Below are positions 33,414 through 43,300 of a stretch of DNA of 64,000 nucleotides, piece after piece (positions within the stretch are counted from its first letter, which is position 1; every line of letters begins with the position of its first letter). Source of the DNA: Actinomadura barringtoniae. GTDB taxonomy: Bacteria; Actinomycetota; Actinomycetes; Streptosporangiales; Streptosporangiaceae. The DNA is taken from the NCBI RefSeq assembly GCF_017573505.1, contig NZ_JAGEOJ010000011.1:362857-426856 (forward strand), given 5' to 3'. The position numbers were made by a program, and so were the translations under genes. The notes under the pieces were generated by a model that had not been told where the DNA came from, did no database searches, and was given only the letters and a program-made list of their open reading frames with translations.

Positions 33414-34124
33414 TCAGCCGGCGGCCGGAAGCCGTACGAGATCGGCCAGATCAGTGGCCGGATCGGGATCGACGCATGTGGCGATCACCGTGACCCCCGA
33501 GTCGGCCACCTCCCGCAGCCGCTCCCAGACCACCCGCTGCCGCGCGGGCGGCAGCCGAGCGCCCACGTCATCGACGGCGAGCAGCGAGGGCTCGCCCATC
33601 AGCGCGAGCGCGATACCGAGGAGCTGCTGATCGACGGCGTCGAGCTCCGAGACGTGCCGATCCAAAGGCAGCTCCAGCCCGACCCGTTCCAGCGCGATCC
33701 CCATGGCTTCGCCGCGCCGCGACCGCCGCACCCATGAGACGCCCGCGTGCAGGTGGAGGAACTCGTTCAGCTGCTGCCGTACGGTCAGCGCCGGCTCCGG
33801 CGGGTTGAGGCCCTCCGGGGAGCTGATCGCGGAGATCCGCTGAACCGCGTGCGCCTGGCGCGGGAGCCGGTGGTCACCCACCCGCGCCTCACCTCCGGTC
33901 GGCTTCATACGACCGGTCAGCGTGAGCAGCAGGCAGGTCCGCCCGGACCCCGCCGGTCCCGCCAGCGCGGTCAGGCGACCCGGAGCCGCAACGAGACTCA
34001 CATCGCGATAGACCCAGCCGAGCGAGCCGCGCAGCGTGAGCCCGTCCGCCTCGACGGCGACGCCTGAGGGCTCGGGACTGGTTCGAGCAGGGAGCAGATC
34101 CTGGGATTCGATGAGGGGGGTCAT
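33414..34124 (-). CDS. ABC transporter ATP-binding-like protein with degraded catalytic motifs
   Basis: The product is a 236-residue ABC ATPase fold. Walker A reads G-P-A-G-S-G-R-T, with Arg for the invariant Lys. The signature LSGGQ is replaced by S-E-L-D-A-V-D-Q-Q, and Walker B ends L-L-A-V-D-D with Asp for the catalytic Glu. The H-loop His is also not evident (ATCVDPD). Such changes suggest weak or absent ATP hydrolysis, so it may be a regulatory or structural subunit of the YhgE-like permease. The gene overlaps the upstream secreted-protein gene by ATGA, so the three genes form one leftward operon. Confidence 0.85.
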   Translation of the reverse strand: MTPLIESQDLLPARTSPEPSGVAVEADGLTLRGSLGWVYRDVSLVAAPGRLTALAGPAGSGRTCLLLTLTGRMKPTGGEARVGDHRLPRQAHAVQRISAISSPEGLNPPEPALTVRQQLNEFLHLHAGVSWVRRSRRGEAMGIALERVGLELPLDRHVSELDAVDQQLLGIALALMGEPSLLAVDDVGARLPPARQRVVWERLREVADSGVTVIATCVDPDPATDLADLVRLPAAG

Positions 34125-34666
34125 GACAGTCGCCTCCTGAGGGCGAAGAATCCACAGCAGCCCGACACCCCGCAGGCGAGCCCGCCGAGCGCCGCCGCGA
34201 GCGCGACCGCACCCGTGCCGGGCTCCCCGGCCGGATCCGAACCCGCGACCAGCCGCGTGACCGGCGGAGCAGACGGGGCCTGAGGCCGTGCGACATCCGG
34301 CAACGGCGGCAGAACCCGCGCCGGCTTCGGCGGCGCCTTCGGCTCGGGCGGAATCTCGATCGGCTCGGGCCGCGCCGGCAGCCCGAACGGCTGAGCGACG
34401 ACCCGCGGCCGGTGATGCCGATGCCTGCGCGGTCTCGGCTTGGGCTTGTGCGCGTAATGGGGGCTGTGGTGAACGGTCTGATGCTCAGACGGAGAAGCGC
34501 TCGGCGTCGGGGTGTGACCGCCGGCCGCCATGCAGAGCGGTGCCGTGAGCGCCGAGAGCAGACCGTTGGCCGCACAGTGCGCCGCCGCGGGGGACTGACC
34601 CGAGATCACGACGATCGCCGAACCCACGGAGACTATCCCGGCGCGTCGAACACGCTCCATTGCCAT
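34121..34666 (-). CDS. Secreted Pro-rich protein with C-terminal membrane anchor
   Basis: The 181-residue protein belongs to no recognised family. I chose ATG 34666 because GGGAG precedes it by eight bases; a GTG at 34681 is the alternative. It has a signal peptide (VRRAGIVSVGSAIVVISG), a short Cys-containing segment (HCAANGLLSALTAPLC), then a His/Pro/Arg-rich region with Y-A-H-K-P-K-P-R-P-R-R-H and repeated P-x-P, and a C-terminal transmembrane helix ending R-R-R-L-S. Two more Cys sit inside that helix. It heads the operon with the ATPase-like protein and YhgE-like permease, so it may be an extracytoplasmic accessory or cargo of that system. Confidence 0.75.
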   Translation of the reverse strand: MAMERVRRAGIVSVGSAIVVISGQSPAAAHCAANGLLSALTAPLCMAAGGHTPTPSASPSEHQTVHHSPHYAHKPKPRPRRHRHHRPRVVAQPFGLPARPEPIEIPPEPKAPPKPARVLPPLPDVARPQAPSAPPVTRLVAGSDPAGEPGTGAVALAAALGGLACGVSGCCGFFALRRRLS

Positions 34667-34903
34667 TGGTTCGGCTCCCACTTCCCGTCAGAACTTGACG
34701 AATCGTCTTCAAGCTATCGACCTGAATGCAGAAGCGGAACGGTAAATAGGGACGGGGCGATAAGGGCCAGAGACATGCTTTAAACATCAACCCAGTCGAT
34801 TTCTTGGCACATCTTGTGGCCGCCCGCCACTGCGTCTCACCCGCCCCTTGCCGCACCCCGGACAAGATGCCGACAATCAAAGCGGGGCCGAAAGGGGACG
34901 GAT

Positions 34904-35800
34904 GTGCTCGTGCTGACCCGCGATGGGCTTCCGGAGCTGTACCGGGCCGCTTCTCGAATCTCACGCCGAGGCCAGCGCAGGGTCGTGCAGCTGAACCTCG
35001 TGCTCATCCTCGCCGGGCTGGCCTCGGGGATCTTCGCGTTGTTCGGCGGGCAGGACGGCCCTGCCTGGCACGCATGGGCGGACGCCATGGCCGCCCTGTG
35101 GTTCGCGGTCGCCGCGGTCGGCGGCGCGATGCTGAACGCCGGCCGGGCCCACCGCCGCTGGTTCGACGGCCGGGCGGCGGCCGAGTCGACCAAGACGCTC
35201 ACCTGGAAGTACGTCATGCGGGCCGAGCCGTTCGAGGACGACTCGACGGCCGACGCCCTGTTCATCGAGCGGCTCGGCGAGATCCGGCCCATGATCCACG
35301 GCGCCGGGTCCGCGGACGGCGTGCGCGGCGGGTGGCTGCTCGCGCCGGATCGGGCGATCAGCCCGATGATGCGCAGCCTCCGGAACGCCGAGGTCCCCGA
35401 CAAGCGGGCGGTCTACCGCACCCACCGGCTGGCCGATCAGATCCGCTGGTACCAGGACAAGGCGGCCGCCGCGGACCACAGCTCCTGGCGCTGGCGGCTG
35501 GCCACCATCGTGCTGGGCTGCTGTGGCGTCGCGGGCGCCACGGCGAGGGCGGCCGGATGGTCGGACCTGGACGCGCTCGGACTGGCCGCGGCGGGCCTCG
35601 CCTCGATCGCCGCGTGGACGCAGCTGCGCCAATACATGCAGAACGCCGCCGCCTACCGTCTCGCGCTCCGTGAGCTCCTGGTCATCCATGAAAACTCGGG
35701 TAGGCCCGGCTATGACCAGGTGACCTGGGGCGACTTCTGTGAGCGCGCGGAGTACGCCATCTCGCGCGAACACACAATGTGGCGGGCAAGGGCTGGCTGA
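34904..35800 (+). CDS. DUF4231/SLATT-like two-transmembrane-pair protein
   Basis: The 298-residue product starts at GTG 34904 (AAAGGGG upstream). It has two hydrophobic hairpins, one at about residues 30-75 (LVLILAGLASGIFALFG, then ALWFAVAAVGGAML) and one at about 195-235 (LATIVLGCCGVAGATARA, then ALGLAAAGLASIAAW). Between them, helical segments contain R-R-W-F-D-G-R-A-A-A-E-S-T-K-T-L-T-W-K-Y. The layout fits DUF4231/SLATT proteins, predicted membrane effectors found with nucleotide- or NTPase-linked conflict systems. It precedes fxsA by 83 bases on the same strand, beside TIR-like and NB-ARC genes, which strengthens an effector role. Function remains predicted only. Confidence 0.75.
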   Translation: MLVLTRDGLPELYRAASRISRRGQRRVVQLNLVLILAGLASGIFALFGGQDGPAWHAWADAMAALWFAVAAVGGAMLNAGRAHRRWFDGRAAAESTKTLTWKYVMRAEPFEDDSTADALFIERLGEIRPMIHGAGSADGVRGGWLLAPDRAISPMMRSLRNAEVPDKRAVYRTHRLADQIRWYQDKAAAADHSSWRWRLATIVLGCCGVAGATARAAGWSDLDALGLAAAGLASIAAWTQLRQYMQNAAAYRLALRELLVIHENSGRPGYDQVTWGDFCERAEYAISREHTMWRARAG

Positions 35801-35883
35801 TGACAATCAGTTGCGCATGAATTAATCTTGCTGCAAAGGACCTATACGGCTTCGCCCGGGCGAATCGTGAACGGAGATTTGAA

Positions 35884-36084
35884 ATGTCTGTGCGTCACGG
35901 GGCCCGTTCTGCACCGGACTCCAACGGTGTCGATGGGGCGTCATCGCGCATCCCTGATCTGAGGACCGCCTCGCTGCGCGACCTCACGCGAGACGACCGC
36001 GGCAGCGTGACCGTGCTGGCGGTCCTGGGAGAACCGGATGACCCCCCGTATGAGCGGACCAGGTCCTTCCAGTCCTACATCTGA
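35884..36084 (+). CDS. fxsA: FxSxx-COOH precursor peptide FxsA
   Basis: The 66-residue peptide starts at ATG 35884, with GGAG seven bases upstream. It ends F-Q-S-Y-I at the C-terminus, matching the FxSxx-COOH signature; the preceding leader contains I-P-D-L-R-T-A-S-L-R-D-L, a likely recognition segment for the maturase. It is predicted to be ribosomally made and modified by the neighbouring radical SAM protein on the C-terminal Phe-x-Ser motif. I recall that FxsB-type enzymes form Phe-ring-to-third-residue cyclophanes on such motifs. The codons for the tail lie inside the start of fxsB in another frame. Confidence 0.92.
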   Translation: MSVRHGARSAPDSNGVDGASSRIPDLRTASLRDLTRDDRGSVTVLAVLGEPDDPPYERTRSFQSYI

Positions 36085-38311
36085 CCTGGCGCCGGCGGTC
36101 GGTGAGTACGTCCTCAAGGTTCATGGTCGCTGCAACCTGGCGTGCGATCACTGCTATGTCTACGAGCACGCCGACCAGAGCTGGCGGAGCAAGCCGGCCG
36201 CGATCAGTCCCGAGACCGCGAGCCGGGCAGCCTGGCGCATGGCCGAGCATGCCGCCGCGCGAGGCCTGGACCGGGTCACGGTCGTGCTGCACGGTGGCGA
36301 GCCGCTGCTGATCGGGCACGAGGGGCTGCGCGCCGTCCTGCGGACCCTGCGCACCGTCATCGAGCCGGTGGCCAGGCTCGAGCTCGGCGTTCACACCAAC
36401 GGGGTCCTCCTGGACGAACGGCACTGCGAGCTGTTCGAGGAGTACGGGGTCAAGGTCGGGGTGTCGCTCGACGGCGACAGATCTGCCAACGACCTCCACC
36501 GCCGCTACAAGGACGGCCGTACCAGCCATCCCGAGGTGCGCAGCGCCCTCGCCCTGCTCCGCGAGCACCCGAGCATCTACTCCGGCATCCTGTGCACCGT
36601 CGATCTTCGGAACGATCCGATCGCCGTGTACGAGGCGCTGGTCGCCGAGCGCCCACCGCACGTCGACCTGATCCTCCCGCACGCCACCTGGGACGACCCT
36701 CCGGTACGTCCGGACGGCGTCGCGGCGCCGTACGCGGCCTGGCTCGGCCGGATCCACGACCGCTGGGTCGCCGACGGCCGGCGGCCGCCGCTGCGGCTGT
36801 TCGACTCGATCCGCAGCGCGGCGGGCGGCGGACCGAGCTGGAGCGAGGCGATCGGCGTCGGCGAGGTCGGTCTGCTGGTGATCGACACCGACGGCTCCTG
36901 GGAGCAGACGGACTCGCTGAAGACGGCCTACGACGGCGCTCCGCAGACCGGGATGAACGTCGTCGACCACAGCGTCGACATGGCGGCCGGGCACTCCGGA
37001 GTCCAGAGCCGCCGCGTCGGCATCGCCGGGCTGTCGGCGACGTGCAGGGCGTGCGAGGTCGTGTCGATCTGCGGGGGAGGGCTCTACAGCCACCGCTACA
37101 AGAGCGGCTCGGGTTTCGACAATCCGAGCGTGTACTGCGCCGACCTCAAGGAACTGGTCCAGCACGTCGCCGCCTCCGTCGAGGGCCCACGTCACGCTCT
37201 TCCGGGCGATGCCGTGGGTGCGCTGGCGTCTGGACCGGGCACCGCCGAGGTACTCACCGGACTGCGCGACCCCCAGCTGTCGATCGGGATGGCGCTCGCC
37301 GCCGAGGTCGCCAAGGAACTCGACCACACCGACGAGGAGGCGGCGGAGGGCTGGGCGCTGCTGTGCGCCCTGGATCGCGAACGGCCCGACGTCGTCCGCG
37401 AACTTCTCGCGGCACCGTACGTGCAGGAGTGGGCCGTGCGCTGCCTGCGGCCCCCGTCCGGCGCCGACCGCAGGCTCGATCGCTCCCACCTCGGCGGGCT
37501 CGCCGCAGCGGCGGCGGCACGCGCCGGCGTCGCCGCCGAGCTCCCGATCCGCGCACGCGAGGGCTGGCTGCACGTACCGACCGTCGGCGCGCTGCAGGTG
37601 ACCGCCGCCCGCGACGGAACGCACGTGGTCCGGATCGGCGAGACGGGCGTCAGTGCCCGCGGCGGCGCCTGGCATCCCGTGCGCCGCGCGACCTCGCCGC
37701 TGCTGGACGTGGCGATCGAGGATCTCGACCCGTTCCGCGACTGCCACGACCATCCGATCGCCGGACGGCAGACCGCGCCCGAGCTGGACGACTGGCAGCG
37801 CAGCCTCGCCGAGGCGATGGCGCTGCTGCACCGCGAGCTGCCCGCCTACGCCGGGCTCATCACGCGGGAGCTGGGCACGGTCGTCCCGCTCCGCCCGAGC
37901 GGGCGGAGCCGCCGGCTCAGCAGCACGGCGCGGCGCGCGTTCGGCGCGGTCGCCCTCGCCCCGGCCGACGCGGATGTGCTCGCCGAGTTGCTGGTGCACG
38001 AATTCCAGCATGTGAAGCTGAACCTGCTGATGGACGTGCACGCACTGTGCGTTCCGCAGGGGAGTGCGTTGATGGAGGTCCCGTGGCGGCCGGATCCACG
38101 CCCGGTGGAGGGGGCTTTGCACGGCACGTACGCCTTTTTCGGAGTCGCGGAGCTTTGGCGGGCGCGCCCCGGTCCGGAGGCGGAAGCCAAGTTCTGTCGT
38201 TATCGCGATTGGGTGGCCAAGGGACTGCGCGAGCTGTCAGCCTCGAATGAGATGACCGGCGCGGGCGAGACCTTCGTCGCCGGGCTGGCAGCCGCCATGG
38301 ACCACTGGTGA
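36038..38311 (+). CDS. fxsB: Radical SAM/SPASM maturase FxsB with C-terminal HExxH domain
   Basis: The 757-residue product starts at ATG 36038 (GGGAG six bases upstream), inside fxsA. Residues ~15-250 are a radical SAM barrel with CNLACDHC (Cys32, 36, 39) binding the SAM 4Fe-4S cluster, and HGGEPLL. The SPASM region (~335-375) has C-R-A-C-E-V-V-S-I-C and a later V-Y-C-A-D, binding auxiliary clusters. The last ~350 residues form the peptide-modification HExxH domain, with H-E-F-Q-H at 654-658, a predicted metallopeptidase-like site. The arrangement matches FxsB proteins that carry both modules. It probably crosslinks the FxsA tail, and the HExxH part may cleave or further alter it. Confidence 0.95.
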   Translation: MTPRMSGPGPSSPTSDLAPAVGEYVLKVHGRCNLACDHCYVYEHADQSWRSKPAAISPETASRAAWRMAEHAAARGLDRVTVVLHGGEPLLIGHEGLRAVLRTLRTVIEPVARLELGVHTNGVLLDERHCELFEEYGVKVGVSLDGDRSANDLHRRYKDGRTSHPEVRSALALLREHPSIYSGILCTVDLRNDPIAVYEALVAERPPHVDLILPHATWDDPPVRPDGVAAPYAAWLGRIHDRWVADGRRPPLRLFDSIRSAAGGGPSWSEAIGVGEVGLLVIDTDGSWEQTDSLKTAYDGAPQTGMNVVDHSVDMAAGHSGVQSRRVGIAGLSATCRACEVVSICGGGLYSHRYKSGSGFDNPSVYCADLKELVQHVAASVEGPRHALPGDAVGALASGPGTAEVLTGLRDPQLSIGMALAAEVAKELDHTDEEAAEGWALLCALDRERPDVVRELLAAPYVQEWAVRCLRPPSGADRRLDRSHLGGLAAAAAARAGVAAELPIRAREGWLHVPTVGALQVTAARDGTHVVRIGETGVSARGGAWHPVRRATSPLLDVAIEDLDPFRDCHDHPIAGRQTAPELDDWQRSLAEAMALLHRELPAYAGLITRELGTVVPLRPSGRSRRLSSTARRAFGAVALAPADADVLAELLVHEFQHVKLNLLMDVHALCVPQGSALMEVPWRPDPRPVEGALHGTYAFFGVAELWRARPGPEAEAKFCRYRDWVAKGLRELSASNEMTGAGETFVAGLAAAMDHW

Positions 38312-38504
38312 ACGGCGGGCGTACGTCACGATCGTTTCGTCGCGTAATGACGGGTCGGCCGCCGAAAAGTTTGCGGGGATTGCGTCGCCTGACACAGACA
38401 TCGGAAAACACGGAATCACGCTGAAAGCATCAGGAGTCGGCGAGATAGACCTCTGTGATTCCCGGTATGCGTCTCGTTACCATGAACGCCATCATCACTG
38501 CGAT

Positions 38505-39161
38505 ATGGGGGTGCGTCAGGAGGTGAACGGCAACGGGCATCTGTTCTTCGTCAGCTACTCCCACTCGCCCACCGGTGGATCTTGGTCGTACGACGCGGAC
38601 CAGAACGTCCGCGACTTCTTCGAGTTGCTCTCCTACAACCTCTCGCAGCTGGTTCCCCGCACGGTCGGCGCGGAAGACCCCGGGTTCATGGACGGTCTTC
38701 TGAATCCCGGCGGGGAATGGACCAACGAACTGCTCCAGGCCATCGGCACCTGCCAGGTCTTCGTCGCTCTGATCAATCCCCCGTACGTGACCAGCGAATG
38801 GTGCGGGATGGAGTGGTACGCGTTCGCCCGGCGCCAGGTCAGGCTCCAGTCGGGGGAGGACACGGCGAACCGGACCGCCTTCATGCCGGTGATCTGGGCG
38901 CCCTGGCAGCGAACCGAGGAACTGCCGAAGGCGATCCGCGACGTGCAGCGGTTCAACCCCGACAACCTCCCGCAGGACATCCTCGGTCACTACCGCCACG
39001 ACGGTCTCCTCGGGCTCTACCAGACCGGAAGGCGCGACGCTTACGGAGCCGTGGTCTGGCGGCTCGCCCAGAAGATCGCGCTCTTCCTCGATTCCCACGT
39101 CGTCGAACCACGAGTCCTGAAGCGCGAAGATCTTCGCGATGCCTTCCAGGAGGCGCCGTGA
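38505..39161 (+). CDS. fxsC: TIR-like protein FxsC (first copy)
   Basis: The 218-residue protein opens with a TIR-like strand-loop, H-L-F-F-V-S-Y-S-H-S, followed by W-T-N-E-L-L-Q-A-I-G-T-C-Q-V-F-V-A-L and S-E-W-C-G-M-E-W-Y-A-F, which resemble the core of the FxSxx-associated TIR family. The start is uncertain: ATG 38505 has no clear ribosome-binding site and GTG 38511 is possible. It is 193 bases after fxsB, and its stop overlaps the next gene by GTGA. TIR domains in bacteria often make or respond to nucleotide signals; whether catalytic residues are kept needs alignment. The Glu in MEWYAF sits near where TIR NADases have theirs. Confidence 0.85.
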   Translation: MGVRQEVNGNGHLFFVSYSHSPTGGSWSYDADQNVRDFFELLSYNLSQLVPRTVGAEDPGFMDGLLNPGGEWTNELLQAIGTCQVFVALINPPYVTSEWCGMEWYAFARRQVRLQSGEDTANRTAFMPVIWAPWQRTEELPKAIRDVQRFNPDNLPQDILGHYRHDGLLGLYQTGRRDAYGAVVWRLAQKIALFLDSHVVEPRVLKREDLRDAFQEAP

Positions 39162-40348
39162 CCGGCGGTTACAGCTTCTTCCTCAGCTACGCGCACTCGA
39201 CGCCGCTCACCGGCGAGCGGCCCGACCAGCTCGACCGCTGGGTCCGGCTCTTCTTCGAGGACCTGCGGGACGCCGTTCAGCGCCGTGCCGAAGCCGACGC
39301 CGCGGGCCGTCCCGGCCCCGACCTCGGTTCAAGCTCGGGCTCGGGGCGCCGTGATGGTTTCGCCGACTTCACCGTTCCGGTGAGCGCGGACTGGAACGAC
39401 CGGCTCCTGACGGCGCTCGGCGCCGCCGACGTCTTCGTCCCCCTCTACTCGCCGAACTACTTCGCCCGGGCGCGGCCCCGGCGCGAGCTGGAGGCGTTCC
39501 GGCGGCGGATGGACGACGCTGGCGTTCCCCCCGACAACAGGGTCGTTCCGGTGCTGTGGACGCCGCCGCTCGGCACGGCGGGCTCGGACTGGGCTCGCGA
39601 CGCGCTCGCGGTCACCGGCCCCGAGCCCGACTACGCCGACAACGGGCTCCAGGCGCTCCTGCGGCTCGACATCTACCGGTCGGTGTTCGACCGGATCGTG
39701 GACCGCCTGGCCGAACGGATCGTCGAGATCGGCGACACGGGGCGGCTGCGGCCCTCCCGCGTCGAGGACATCGACTCCATCGTGCTGCCGTCCCAGGACG
39801 AGTCGGCCGGCCGGCAGTTCGCCGTGACCGTCGTCGCCGACGACCTGGACTGGAAGCCGTTCCCCGACCAGGAGCTGTCCCTGGCCGAGTACGCCGAGGA
39901 CGTCGCGAACCGCTTCGACTTCGTGGTCGACACCGTCGCGCTGCCCGCGACCGGCGGGCTGAGCGGCAGCCCGGGCGTCGTGCTCGTCGACGCCGAGCAC
40001 CTCGCCCGGCCCGAACGGCGCGCCACGGTCGAGGAGGCGCTGCGCGACCGGCCGCCCTGGGTGCTCCCGGTCCTGGTCGGCGCGCCCGAGGCGACGCGGA
40101 AGGCTCTGACGAGCAGGTCCCTGCGCGATATTCTCGGCTTCGCCGAGACCGTGCGACGGGACGTGTCCTCCCGGGTCGACCACGGCGTCGGTTCCCTCAA
40201 AGAGTTCGTCGAGTTCATGCCGTTCCTGGTCACCGAGGCCGAGCGCCTCTACCTCCGGCATGGCCCCATGCCCCAGCCGGCGCCGGACAAGCCGGGCTCG
40301 ATGCCCCGGCTGAACCGGCCCCCGACGCAGAGAGAAGACGACAGATGA
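39158..40348 (+). CDS. fxsC: TIR-like protein FxsC (second copy, longer)
   Basis: The 396-residue protein starts at GTG 39158. Residues ~1-190 are a TIR-like domain (Y-S-F-F-L-S-Y-A-H-S, then V-F-V-P-L-Y-S-P-N-Y-F and R-R-E-L-E-A-F) with a Gly/Ser-rich insertion near 60-70. The rest is a second alpha/beta region (QFAVTVVADDLDWKPFPDQE onwards), seen in FxsC proteins, ending in a polar Pro-rich tail. It differs clearly from the first copy in length and sequence, so it is a divergent paralogue rather than a recent duplicate. The stop overlaps the next ATG (ATGA), implying coupled synthesis with the large NB-ARC/TPR protein. Confidence 0.86.
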   Translation: MTGGYSFFLSYAHSTPLTGERPDQLDRWVRLFFEDLRDAVQRRAEADAAGRPGPDLGSSSGSGRRDGFADFTVPVSADWNDRLLTALGAADVFVPLYSPNYFARARPRRELEAFRRRMDDAGVPPDNRVVPVLWTPPLGTAGSDWARDALAVTGPEPDYADNGLQALLRLDIYRSVFDRIVDRLAERIVEIGDTGRLRPSRVEDIDSIVLPSQDESAGRQFAVTVVADDLDWKPFPDQELSLAEYAEDVANRFDFVVDTVALPATGGLSGSPGVVLVDAEHLARPERRATVEEALRDRPPWVLPVLVGAPEATRKALTSRSLRDILGFAETVRRDVSSRVDHGVGSLKEFVEFMPFLVTEAERLYLRHGPMPQPAPDKPGSMPRLNRPPTQREDDR

Positions 40349-43300
40349 ACGGGCGCGAGGGTCAGATCATCACCTTTTACTCGTTCAAGGGGGGCACCGG
40401 CCGGACCATGGCGCTGGCCAACGTCGCCTGGATCCTCGCCGCCAACGGGCATCGCGTGCTGGTCGCCGACTGGGATCTGGAGTCGCCCGGCCTGCATCGG
40501 TTCTTCCATCCGTTCATGCCCGAGGGCTTCGACGTCGCCGACAGCAGCGGCATCATCGAGATGATCCGCGAGTACGAGTGGGCCGCGGCGGAGGAGAAGA
40601 ACGACCTCACCAAGCTGCCGGAGGCCAGCGCACGCGTGCAGCGCTACGCCTTCTCGCTCGAATGGGACCACTTCGCCGAAGGCGGCTCGCTGCACTTCCT
40701 GTCGCCGGGCCGGCAGAACCTCGACTACGCCGCCACGGTCGGTGCGCTGGACTGGGAGAACTTCTACGAGCGGCTGAACGGCTCGGAGTTCTTCGAGGCG
40801 CTCCGCGCCGACATGAAGGCTCACTACGACTACGTCCTCATCGACAGCCGGACCGGGCTCAGCGACGTCGCGAGCATCTGCACCGTCCAGCTTCCCGACG
40901 TCCTGGTCGACTGCTTCACGCTCAGCACCCAGGGCATCGAGGGCGCGGCCCAGGTCGCCCGCACGATCGAGGGACGGCGGCGGCCGACGCCCGTACGGAT
41001 CCTGCCGGTGCCGATGCGGATCGACCAGGCCGAGAAGGACCGGGTCGACACCGGGCTCGCGTTCGCGGCAAGGCTCTTCTCCGGGCTGCCGAGCGACATG
41101 ACCGAGTCACAGCGACGCGCCTACTGGTCCTCGGTCGAGGTGCCCTACCAGGCCTTTTACGCCTACGAAGAGACGCTGGCGGTGTTCGCCGACACCCCGG
41201 GCTCGCCCAAGTCGCTGCTGTACTCGTTCGAGCAGCTCGCCGGCCACATCACCGGCGGCGCCGTGCCGGGCCTGCCGCGCATCGACGAGTCGCTGCGGCT
41301 CTCGACCCGGGCGCAGTTCACCCGCCGGGCGCCCGCCGAGATCAGGAGCGTGCTCCTCGACTACACGGCGGGCGACGAGAACTGGGCCGACTGGATCAAG
41401 ACGATTCTGGGCCGGGTCGACCTGGAGGTGATCGACTCGCAGCGCGAGGACACATCGCGTCGTGCCGAGGACGCGCCCGCCCGCGTCCTGAAGATCGTGT
41501 CCAGCACGGAGTTCACCGCGCCTCCTGTGGGGCAGCAGTTCTACGTCGTCAACATCGCCGACATCCCCTCCGTACCGCAGCAGCCGGGACTGCGCGGCCA
41601 GACCACGCTGGTCGGCCTGAACGAGCGGGAGGCCATCGGCAAGCTGGCCCGCATGCTCGAACTGCGCGTTCAGCGGCTGCCCGAGCCGGGCGCCGGGGGA
41701 GCGGACTATCCCGGCGCGCCGCCCAGGATCGTGCGCGTGCCCGCCCGCAACTTCCGGTTCACCGGCCGCGAGAGCGACCTGCGCGAGCTGCGGTCCAAGC
41801 TGCGCGAGGCGGGAACGGCCGTGCTGCTGCCGCGAACGGTCGCGCTGCACGGCCTCGGCGGGGTCGGCAAGACCCAGCTCGCGCTCGAATACGTCCACCG
41901 CTTCCAGAACGACTACGACGTCGTCTGGTGGGTCGACGCGAGCCAGAGCGCGTTCGTCGACATCTCCCTCGCCGACCTGGGCGGCCAGATCGGACGCGAG
42001 TTCGAGCCGATCGCACCGAGCGGCGCCAACGTCACCGAGATCGCCGCGCTGGTCCGCGAGACCCTGAACTCGGGCCGGCTGGTGAAGCGCTGGCTCCTGG
42101 TCTTCGACAACGCCGAGGACATCAAGACCGTCAGCAAGTGGCTTCCCGAGGGCAAGGGCCACGTGCTGCTCACCTCGCGCGACCCGGCCTGGGCGGCGCG
42201 CGCCACACCCCTGCCCGTCGAGGTCTTCACCCGCGAGGAGAGCGTCACCTACCTGACCCGCCGGGCGGAGTCGATCACCGAGGAGGAGGCGTTCCAGGTC
42301 GCCAAGAAGCTGGGCGACCTGCCGCTGGCGGTGGCGACCGCCGGTGCGTGGCTGGCCTCGACCGGCGTGAGCGTCGCCGACTACCTCGACCAGCTGGAGA
42401 GGCAGCCGTCGGTCGCGCTCTCGCTGGGACAGGACGAGAACTACTCCGAGTCGGTCATCAAGGCATGGACGCTGTCCCTGGACCGGCTCGCCGAGCAGTC
42501 ACCAGCCGCGGCCCGGCTCTTCGACCTGTGCTCGCTGCTCGCGGGGCAGATCAGCCTCGACCTGCTCTACAGTCCGGCGATGGCCGAGGTGCTCACGCCG
42601 GTCGACCCGGCACTCGTGGAGCCGATGGTGATGCCGCGGCTGGTCCAGCAGATCAACAAGCTGGCCCTGATCAAGCTCGACAACGGCGCTCGGCAGATCC
42701 AGATCCACGGCCTGGTGCAGGCCGTGGTCAAGGACCGGATGAGCAAGGAGGACATGACCAAGGCCAGGACCGAGATCTACAAGGTCCTGGCCGCGGCGCG
42801 CCCTCGCCGTGAGGTGGACGACCCCGACACCTGGCCCCGCTACCGCATGCTCTGGCCGCACCTGGGGCCGTCCGGCGCGATGGACGCCCAGAACGAGACG
42901 GTCCGGCAGCTCTATCTCGACCGGGTCCGCTACCTCGGGCAACGCGGTGACCTGGAACGCGGCCGTGACATCGCGCGCGAGGCCGAGACCACGTGGCGGG
43001 AGATGCGGGACCAGATCACCGAGCCGGGCGAGCGGGCCACGCTCGACCGGCAGATCCTGCGGCTCCAGTTCAGCCTCTCCAACATCCTGCGCGACCTCAG
43101 CCAGTTCGAGGAGTCGCGTCTGCTGGACGAGGCCGTGCTGGAGGAACAGCGACGGCTGCTCGGCACCGACCACCCGCACACGCTGATGACCGCCAACGGC
43201 CTGGGCGGCAGCCTCCGGGCGCTCGGCCGCTACCGCAGCGCGCTCGAACTGGACAGGGAGACCTACGACGCCTGGCGGGACATCTTCGGCGACGAGGACT

